NCBI GenBank assembly: GCA_945787485.1
Contig: CALZHV010000058.1
Location: forward strand, 1-11,485
Direction: 5' to 3'
Origin: an uncultured Lachnospiraceae bacterium
GTDB taxonomy: Bacteria > Bacillota > Clostridia > Lachnospirales > Lachnospiraceae
Length of the DNA: 11,485 nucleotides
Positions 5,901-11,485 of this stretch are shown here, piece after piece. The position numbers and the translations under genes were made by a program. The notes beneath the pieces are model-generated. The model was not told where the DNA came from. It worked only from the letters and a program-made list of their open reading frames with translations, and ran no database searches. The number at the start of each line of letters is the position of its first letter. Within the stretch, counting starts at the first letter, position 1.

Positions 5901-6629
5901 ATGTCAGGACATTCAAAATTTGCTAATATTAAACACAAAAAGGAAAAAAATGACGCTGCAAAGGGAAAGATATTTACAATTATCGGTAGAGAAATTGCAG
6001 TTGCTGTCAAGGAAGGTGGTTCTGATCCTGCAAACAACAGCAAGCTTAGAGATGTTATAGCCAAGGCAAAGGCAAATAATATGCCAAACGATACTATCGA
6101 AAGAGGTATTAAGAAAGCGGCAGGAGATATTGGCTCAGTAAACTATGTAACAATTACATATGAAGGATATGGACCAAGCGGAACAGCAATTATTGTTGAT
6201 GCACTTACAGACAATAAAAACAGAACCGCTTCAAATGTAAGAAATGCGTTTACAAAGGGTGGCGGAAATGTTGGTACACCGGGTTGTGTTTCTTATATGT
6301 TCGACGAAAAGGGTCAGATTATTATCGATAAGGAAGAATGTGATATGGATGCAGATGATCTTATGATGTTAGCACTTGATGCCGGCGCAGAAGATTTTGC
6401 AGACGAAGAAGACAGCTATGAAATAATAACAAGCCCTGATGACTTTACTGTTGTTCGTGAAACTCTTGAAAAGGAAAATATTCCTATGGCATCAGCTGAA
6501 GTAACAATGATTCCACAGAACTATGTTGAACTTACCACAGAAGAAGATATAAAGAAGATGAACAAAATCCTTGATTTACTTGATGAGGATGATGATGTTC
6601 AATCTGTTTACCACAATTGGGATGAGTAA
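5901..6629 (+). CDS. yebC: YebC/PmpR/TACO1-family protein
   Basis: A 242-residue cytosolic protein of the YebC family, full length. The start MSGHSKFANIKHKKEKNDAA and the block KLRDVIAKAKANNMPNDTIERGIKKAAG are family hallmarks, as is GPSGTAIIVDALTDNKNRT. Members were first named as DNA-binding regulators; other work links them to translation (mitochondrial TACO1, and relief of ribosome stalling at proline runs), so the older 'transcriptional regulator' label is uncertain. SD AAGGAG (5885-5890) precedes the ATG. It ends in ATGAGTAA-type overlap with the next gene. Confidence 0.96.
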   Translation: MSGHSKFANIKHKKEKNDAAKGKIFTIIGREIAVAVKEGGSDPANNSKLRDVIAKAKANNMPNDTIERGIKKAAGDIGSVNYVTITYEGYGPSGTAIIVDALTDNKNRTASNVRNAFTKGGGNVGTPGCVSYMFDEKGQIIIDKEECDMDADDLMMLALDAGAEDFADEEDSYEIITSPDDFTVVRETLEKENIPMASAEVTMIPQNYVELTTEEDIKKMNKILDLLDEDDDVQSVYHNWDE

Positions 6630-7410
6630 TAATATAAATAATAATAGTAAAAATTACAAAATATTGTCCGGAAGTACAATAAAGATAATTGCCATGGCAT
6701 CGATGCTTATCGACCATATCGGAGCTTCAATTATTGACAGAATGATATGCGTCAATAATTATGTTACAGTATTGTCATATGAACAGATGAAAAGTATTTA
6801 TACTGTATTCAGATGTGTAGGAAGACTTGCATTCCCGATTTTTATATTTTTAGTGATTGAGGGAATAAATCACACGAAGAACGAATATAAGTATCTGGGA
6901 AGAATGATAATATTTGCTTTTATTTCTGAAATACCTTTTGATTTGGCGTTCAAGTTGTCAAGAGAACAGATTATGTCGGGAATGCTATTAGATTTTTCGC
7001 ATCAAAATGTTTATTTTACGTTGGCGTTAGGCATAGCAGCCGTCATTATGATAAGAAAGATAGAAAAAATATTTAGTGACAAAGATAAAGATGTCGTAAT
7101 TGTGATGCAGATGTTAGCAGTTGCATTCTGTATGATATTAGCTTACACATTTAAGACGGATTATGGTTATTATGGGGTTTTGGCTATAGTGGTAGGATAT
7201 ATACTAAGAGAATATATTCTTGTTCAAAATTGTGGCATTTGTATGACTCTGTGCGCCGTTTCAAGTACAGAAATATTTTCTTTTTTTGGTTTGATACCAA
7301 TTCTATTGTACAACGGTAAAAGAGGAATCAACCTCAAATACATTTTTTATGCATTTTATCCCGTTCATCTAATTGCTTTAGGGGGAATATGGTTGGCACT
7401 TGGACTATGA
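6622..7410 (+). CDS. TraX-family integral membrane protein
   Basis: A 262-residue polytopic membrane protein. Family blocks are KIIAMASMLIDHIG (21-34), RCVGRLAFPIFIFLVIEG (64-81) with the following YLGRM, HQNVYFTLALG (127-137), and KRGINLKYIFYAFYPVHL (233-250). TraX of the F plasmid acetylates pilin; chromosomal Firmicute homologues belong to the wider acyltransferase-like membrane superfamily and their substrates are unknown, so no conjugation role is implied, and no conjugation genes are seen. I count about seven hydrophobic segments. The ATG at 6622 overlaps the yebC stop by 8 nt and has little SD, so translation probably depends on coupling. Earlier in-frame ATGs lie inside yebC and would add an implausible leader. 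Confidence 0.9.
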   Translation: MSNNINNNSKNYKILSGSTIKIIAMASMLIDHIGASIIDRMICVNNYVTVLSYEQMKSIYTVFRCVGRLAFPIFIFLVIEGINHTKNEYKYLGRMIIFAFISEIPFDLAFKLSREQIMSGMLLDFSHQNVYFTLALGIAAVIMIRKIEKIFSDKDKDVVIVMQMLAVAFCMILAYTFKTDYGYYGVLAIVVGYILREYILVQNCGICMTLCAVSSTEIFSFFGLIPILLYNGKRGINLKYIFYAFYPVHLIALGGIWLALGL

Positions 7411-7435
7411 TGATAAATGAAAACCAGGAGAAGAG

Positions 7436-8386
7436 ATGGATATAGAAAAGATACAAAATGTTAGCAAAAACATAATTGATAATGTTTCAAAGGTTATAAT
7501 TGGCAGACAGGAGATTGTGGAATTTATTCTTGCAGGTATTCTTGCCGGTGGACATATTCTTATTGAGGACAAACCTGGGACCGGAAAAACCATGCTTGCA
7601 AAGTCGTTATCAAAAAGTATTTCTGGAGAATTTAAAAGAGTACAGTTTACTCCGGACCTAATGCCTTCCGATATTACGGGTCTTAATATATACAACAAAA
7701 AGACATCGGATTTTGAGCTTGTAAAAGGCCCGGTGTTTACTAATATTTTTCTTGCTGACGAGATAAATCGTGCGACTCCGCGTACACAGTCAAGCCTGCT
7801 TGAGGCAATGGAGGAAAAACAGGTAAGCATTGACGGACAAACGTTGATGCTTAATAAACCGTTTATATGTATAGCAACGGAAAATCCGATGGAAACAATC
7901 GGTACATATCCTTTGCCGGAGGCACAGCTGGACAGATTTATCATTAAAATTGATATGGGTGAAACTACAAAGAAGGATGAGCTGGAGATAATTGACAGAT
8001 ATGTGTTGGATAATCCTATCGATAATATTGAACCTGTGTGCACAACACAGGATATAGTCTGTCTGCAGGAAGAAATTAAAAAAATAATGGTCAGTGATGT
8101 TGTCAGACAGTACATTGTTGACGTAGTTTTTGAAACGAGGCAGTCAAATAAGCTCTTGGTGGGCGCAAGCACAAGAGCTACACTTGCATTGCTAAAAATG
8201 TCGCAGGCATATGCGGCGATAAAAGGGAAAAAATATGTTGAGCCGGACCATGTAAAAAGTGTTGCTCCGTATGTGCTTGGGCACAGAGTCAAGGTTGTAA
8301 ATGCGATGAATTCAGGCTCATCGAAAAAAATTGTTGAAGAAATAATAGGCGCATGTCCTGTTCCTGTTGAGGATTGGGAGAAGTAA
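7436..8386 (+). CDS. MoxR-family AAA+ ATPase
   Basis: A 316-residue cytosolic AAA+ ATPase of the MoxR group. The Walker A region is EDKPGTGKT (44-52), typical of MoxR where the first glycine is replaced. Walker B is IFLADEINR (104-112), sensor 1 includes ATEN (147-150), and the lid shows GASTRATLAL (243-252). MoxR proteins act as chaperone-like ATPases that mature or activate partner complexes, usually with a von Willebrand-like or DUF58 protein encoded beside them, as here. SD AGGAG lies 5 nt before the ATG. The gap from the TraX gene is 25 bp. The last codons form the start of a 43-bp tandem repeat that fills the space to the DUF58 gene. Confidence 0.96.
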   Translation: MDIEKIQNVSKNIIDNVSKVIIGRQEIVEFILAGILAGGHILIEDKPGTGKTMLAKSLSKSISGEFKRVQFTPDLMPSDITGLNIYNKKTSDFELVKGPVFTNIFLADEINRATPRTQSSLLEAMEEKQVSIDGQTLMLNKPFICIATENPMETIGTYPLPEAQLDRFIIKIDMGETTKKDELEIIDRYVLDNPIDNIEPVCTTQDIVCLQEEIKKIMVSDVVRQYIVDVVFETRQSNKLLVGASTRATLALLKMSQAYAAIKGKKYVEPDHVKSVAPYVLGHRVKVVNAMNSGSSKKIVEEIIGACPVPVEDWEK

Positions 8387-8475
8387 AATAGTCATATGTT
8401 GTTTACGGCTTTAGGATCGGGAGAAGTAATATAGTCATATGTTATGTACGGCTTTAGGATTGGGAGAATTAAATG
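8370..8475 (+). repeat. 43-bp tandem duplication across the moxR-DUF58 junction
   Basis: Two full units, 8370-8412 and 8413-8455 (39 of 43 identical), are followed by a partial third at 8456-8475. Each unit begins AGGAT(T/C)GGGAGAA, so the end of moxR and the SD of the DUF58 gene are themselves copies of the same segment. The spacer therefore holds three SD-like GGGAGAA sequences, of which only the last is placed to serve the ATG at 8473. The period is not a multiple of three, and no readable frame crosses it. Confidence 0.95.
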
Positions 8476-9600
8476 CAGCTTATTGTAGCAATTATCATAG
8501 TAATAATAGTATATGTATTGCAGCATGAGGTGTACAAGAGGATTTGGAATAAAAATCTTGATGTGGATATAAGCTTCGATGATGCGTGTATTGAGGTAGG
8601 GGAAACCGGTGGCATTACAGAGGTTATTAATAATGCAAAGCTGTTACCGCTGTCTGTTTTGCATGTGAAATTTTCGGCAGACAGAAGCTTTGATTTTATT
8701 GAACATAAAAATTCTACCGTAACAGACTGCTACTACAGGAATGATGCATTCTCTGTTATGGGAAATGAAAGGATAACAAGACATCTTAAATTTATCGCTT
8801 CTAAAAGAGGTTTCTATGAAATTGGCAAAGTAAATATTATTACCAGAGACTTTTTTCTTACAGGAAATATTGCCAGCTCTCTAAAACAGAATTCTTTTAT
8901 GTATGTACTTCCTGAAAAACTGTATTCCGAACAATTATATATTATGCTTAACAAAATACATGGCGAGCTGATTAACAGAAGAAGCCTTCTGGAGGACCCT
9001 TATACATTTAGGGGATTACGTGAATATGACGTTACAGATACGATAAGAAAAATAAATTGGAAAGCTTCGGCAAAGAGTGAAAATCTCATGGTAAATATGT
9101 ATGACCATACTTCAGAGGCAAAGGTGTGTATTTTACTCAATCTTGAAACAAATATCATGCTTAAGCCGGAAACACTCAGGGAGACGGCTATTAAAATGAC
9201 AGCTGCAATAACGGAATATTTTATAAAGCATGGAATACCTGTTATGGTGGAAAGCAATGGCACAGATTGCATAAGCGGTAAATGTGACAGCGTTACGTAC
9301 GGCGCTTCCGGAGAACATGCACTTACAATATACAAGTATCTTGCACGAATAAAGGAAAATACCGGAATTGAAGCATACATAGAGCTTGTAAATAAAAAGG
9401 TCAAAAATCCTGATAAAAATATAACATATTTTTTTGTTACCCCATATTACAAAGAAGATTTGCTGCTTAAACTCGATTATTTGTATTCTAATGGATTAGA
9501 CGTGCATGCGGTTGTTCCGTATTATGATATACAGAAATTTGATATATACAAACCGTATATACATGGATGGGAGGTGCGTATGAATGAAAATGGCAATTGA
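8473..9600 (+). CDS. DUF58-domain protein, membrane anchored
   Basis: A 375-residue protein partnered with the MoxR ATPase. One N-terminal hydrophobic anchor (about residues 2-16) is followed by a beta-rich region (about 28-150) and then the DUF58 core DPYTFRGLREYDVTDTIRKI (175-194), continuing NWKASAKSENLMVNMYD. DUF58 is usually embedded in a von Willebrand factor A-like fold; the hydrophobic stretch AKVCILLNLET (216-226) would be its first strand, but the usual DxSxS metal site is absent there. Most family members have two N-terminal membrane spans; one is seen here. SD GGGAGAA lies about 6 nt before the ATG. The gene overlaps the next by 17 nt. The family is clear; the biochemical role is not known. 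Confidence 0.92.
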   Translation: MQLIVAIIIVIIVYVLQHEVYKRIWNKNLDVDISFDDACIEVGETGGITEVINNAKLLPLSVLHVKFSADRSFDFIEHKNSTVTDCYYRNDAFSVMGNERITRHLKFIASKRGFYEIGKVNIITRDFFLTGNIASSLKQNSFMYVLPEKLYSEQLYIMLNKIHGELINRRSLLEDPYTFRGLREYDVTDTIRKINWKASAKSENLMVNMYDHTSEAKVCILLNLETNIMLKPETLRETAIKMTAAITEYFIKHGIPVMVESNGTDCISGKCDSVTYGASGEHALTIYKYLARIKENTGIEAYIELVNKKVKNPDKNITYFFVTPYYKEDLLLKLDYLYSNGLDVHAVVPYYDIQKFDIYKPYIHGWEVRMNENGN

Positions 9601-10804
9601 AATTATGCGCAGAGCCCTAAGATGTATGTATGAAATATTGTTTTCGTCTCTTATTTATACATTTTTCAGTGTAATTGCATTTAAGAGTGAACCATTGTGG
9701 TCAGTATACATGACAATAGCGTTTATAGCTGTTCTTTCCTACGTCATAAGAGAGAAAATGCCTAATTACATATTGATAATAATAACACATATATTAATGG
9801 CGGTTGGTGTGTTTTGTTCGCCGTTTGAAGTGGGTATAAAAATATTAATCTGTATATTTACATTAAATTGCATGATTGATTCATATATATTTGCAAGAAG
9901 AAACGGATATTTAAGAAAAATGACTGAGACGCCATGGCCATCAATCTTATTTTGCTTTATTTTTTATCTGTTTGGAGTTTATATAAAAAACGATTTGCTT
10001 ATTAATATGACGTATATAATTCCCGTCATTTTGCTTGTTTTGTATCTCGCAATACATTACCTTGACGGACTTAGAGAATATATTGATACTACACACGGTG
10101 TATCCGGGAAACATCTTAAATCTGTCATAATGACAAACAGCAGTATTGTTGCAACTATAGTCTGCATTGTTATAGCATGCATCTTTATGGCAAAAATTTT
10201 TCATTTTGAAAATGCTTTTTTTAGTATTGGGGGTATTATAAAAGAAATAGCCAGAGTGATTATTTTGGCTGTAATAATGTTCTATAAAATAATAGCAAGC
10301 TTGATTACTACCGGCACATACACACAGGCTGTAGGCGGGATTGAGTCTGAAATGGAATATGGCAACATTGTAAATAAAACAGCGCAGGGGCTCGAAATAA
10401 TATTGATGCTTGGAGTGTTTGCATGTGTCATATTTGTAATCTATAAGCTGGCAGTTAAGTTTATAAAACAAATGTTGAAAAAACGTCGTTTTGATACTGA
10501 CACTGTAGAAAAAGCCGTGGTATTATATGACCAAAAAAGAGAAAAAATCAATATTATAAAAAGAATAAAATACAAGCTGTCCAAAGAAGAAAAAGCAAGA
10601 AGATATTATAAAAATAAAATTATAAGATACAAGAATGATGTTAATATTAATGACAAATCAAGCTGCCGACAGATACAAAATGATTTAAACGAAAGACTTG
10701 ATGTGGATGTTTGCGAGCTTACTGATTTGTATTCGGATATCAGATACGGTGAAGCTTATGTTGATAAAAATATAATAAAGAAAATGAGTAAATTATCAAG
10801 ATAA
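9584..10804 (+). CDS. Multi-pass membrane protein, TgpA-like partner without transglutaminase domain
   Basis: A 406-residue membrane protein with about nine predicted spans (near 19-33, 36-54, 62-80, 84-104, 118-134, 138-160, 187-206, 217-242, 270-294) and a basic cytoplasmic tail of about 110 residues. In MoxR-DUF58 cassettes the third gene usually encodes a TgpA-like protein of 650-800 residues: membrane spans, an external transglutaminase domain, a last span, then a DUF4129 tail. Here the tail ending LTDLYSDIRYGEAY (380-393) resembles the DUF4129 end, but only about 27 residues (243-269) separate the last two spans, and no Cys-His-Asp transglutaminase motifs are seen. SD GGAGG (9570-9574) lies 9 nt before the ATG inside the DUF58 gene. 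No direct homology is recognised; the assignment rests on position and layout. Confidence 0.75.
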   Translation: MKMAIEIMRRALRCMYEILFSSLIYTFFSVIAFKSEPLWSVYMTIAFIAVLSYVIREKMPNYILIIITHILMAVGVFCSPFEVGIKILICIFTLNCMIDSYIFARRNGYLRKMTETPWPSILFCFIFYLFGVYIKNDLLINMTYIIPVILLVLYLAIHYLDGLREYIDTTHGVSGKHLKSVIMTNSSIVATIVCIVIACIFMAKIFHFENAFFSIGGIIKEIARVIILAVIMFYKIIASLITTGTYTQAVGGIESEMEYGNIVNKTAQGLEIILMLGVFACVIFVIYKLAVKFIKQMLKKRRFDTDTVEKAVVLYDQKREKINIIKRIKYKLSKEEKARRYYKNKIIRYKNDVNINDKSSCRQIQNDLNERLDVDVCELTDLYSDIRYGEAYVDKNIIKKMSKLSR

Positions 10805-10950
10805 TAATCAGGATAAATATCAGGATAAACAGAGTTAAGATTTTGTCAGTTGAATAAATAAAAAATGAGAGTATTGCGATTGAATAATAAAATATGATGT
10901 GTTAGAATAAAGAAACTAAAGAAAATTGATGCAGTGAAAAGGAGAGGGTT
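10805..10950. other. Intergenic region before glgA
   Basis: 146 bp with no gene. It begins with a short duplicated TCAGGATAAA (10808-10817 and 10822-10831). No clear hairpin terminator for the upstream operon is visible. The second half holds the glgA promoter and SD. Confidence 0.6.
10880..10908 (+). promoter_or_regulatory. Predicted promoter of glgA
   Basis: A -35 TTGAAT (10880-10885), a 17-bp spacer, and an extended -10 TGTTAGAAT (-10 hexamer TAGAAT at 10903-10908). Transcription would start near 10915, about 35 nt before the glgA ATG. Confidence 0.65.
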
Positions 10951-11485
10951 ATGAAAAAGGTAGCTTATATTGCGTCAGAGTGCGTACCATTTATAAAAAC
11001 GGGCGGTCTTGCAGATGTTGTAGGAACACTTCCGAGAATTTTTGATAAGAAAGAATATGACGTCAGAGTAATTATTCCAAATTATATGTGTCTTCCGGCA
11101 AAATTCAAGGAAAAAATGAGATATATAACTCATTTTCATATGGATATCGGTTGGAAACAGCAATATGTTGGTGTAATGTATCTTGAGTACGAAGGAGTAC
11201 CTGTATACTTTATTGATAACGAATATTATTTCAATGGTTTCAATATATATGGAGATGCAAAGTGGGATATCGAAAAGTTCTGTTATTTCTGTAAAGCAGC
11301 ACTTTCAATATTGCCAAGTATAGGCTTCCAGCCGGATATACTTCATTGCCATGATTGGCAGGCGGGACTTGTTCCTGTATATCTTAAAACCTTGTTTGCA
11401 GGAAATCCATTCTACAGAAACATGAAGTCTGTTATGACAATTCATAATCTTCAGTTCCAGGGAATATGGGATGAAAAGACAATTC
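10951..11485 (+). CDS. glgA: Glycogen synthase (ADP-glucose type), N-terminal part
   Basis: The first 178 codons of a GT5-family starch/glycogen synthase, cut by the window end; the full protein is normally about 475-490 residues. It transfers glucose from ADP-glucose to the non-reducing end of an alpha-1,4-glucan in the cytoplasm. The family start KKVAYIASECVPFIKTGGLADVVG is present (KTGGL at 16-20 contacts ADP-glucose), followed by HCHDWQAGL (132-140) and TIHNLQFQG (163-171). The glucan-binding Rossmann domain is intact as far as seen. SD AAAAGGAGAGGG precedes the ATG by a few nt. It has its own promoter and likely starts a separate unit. Confidence 0.97.
   Translation, partial: MKKVAYIASECVPFIKTGGLADVVGTLPRIFDKKEYDVRVIIPNYMCLPAKFKEKMRYITHFHMDIGWKQQYVGVMYLEYEGVPVYFIDNEYYFNGFNIYGDAKWDIEKFCYFCKAALSILPSIGFQPDILHCHDWQAGLVPVYLKTLFAGNPFYRNMKSVMTIHNLQFQGIWDEKTI

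Noticed and set aside
6571..6621. Longer N-terminus for the TraX-family gene inside yebC
   Set aside because: The added residues are a frame-shifted reading of the acidic yebC end; family similarity begins well after 6622.

Overview
The window looks like chromosomal DNA of a low-GC Gram-positive bacterium of the class Clostridia, most likely a Lachnospiraceae-type gut anaerobe. The basis is the AT-rich sequence, strong AGGAG-type Shine-Dalgarno (SD) sites, the alr-mazF neighbourhood known from Firmicutes, and the product set (Nnr, Alr, MazF, YebC, TraX-like protein, MoxR/DUF58, GlgA). The species cannot be named from the sequence alone.

Layout. Positions 75-881 (minus strand) encode a cytoplasmic-looking SLT-type lytic transglycosylase. 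Positions 882-1944 have no ordinary protein gene, but they are the most unusual part of the window: 33-bp tandem repeats, two 48-bp direct repeats, a tiny membrane-peptide toxin gene facing a short antisense RNA across a shared terminator, a 156-bp highly structured palindrome, and three more tandem repeats. A good sigma-A-type promoter at 1869-1898 then starts a long co-directional gene series running to 10804, with short gaps or overlaps and no convincing internal terminator: nnr (NAD(P)HX repair), alr (D-alanine supply), an orphan mazF, a CorC/HlyC-like CBS protein, yebC, a TraX-family membrane protein, a MoxR ATPase, a DUF58 protein and a multi-pass membrane protein. A new promoter at 10880-10908 precedes glgA (glycogen synthase), which is cut by the window end.

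How the genes fit together. Nnr-Alr-MazF is a housekeeping and stress group; Alr feeds peptidoglycan synthesis. MoxR, DUF58 and the membrane protein form the usual three-gene cassette of an AAA+ ATPase, a von Willebrand-like adaptor and a TgpA-like membrane partner, but here the partner has no transglutaminase domain. GlgA begins a separate carbon-storage unit.

The main discovery candidate is at about 1131-1441: a 28-residue hydrophobic peptide gene with the layout of the Fst/par type I toxin-antitoxin of plasmid pAD1. It shows convergent promoters, a shared bidirectional terminator, and direct repeats that let an antisense RNA of about 80 nt pair with the toxin start region. The two clear substitutions between the repeat copies would both become G-U pairs in the RNA duplex. 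This module lies between copies of a repeat family that also builds the neighbouring palindrome, so the whole region resembles a small mobile or recombining repeat island.
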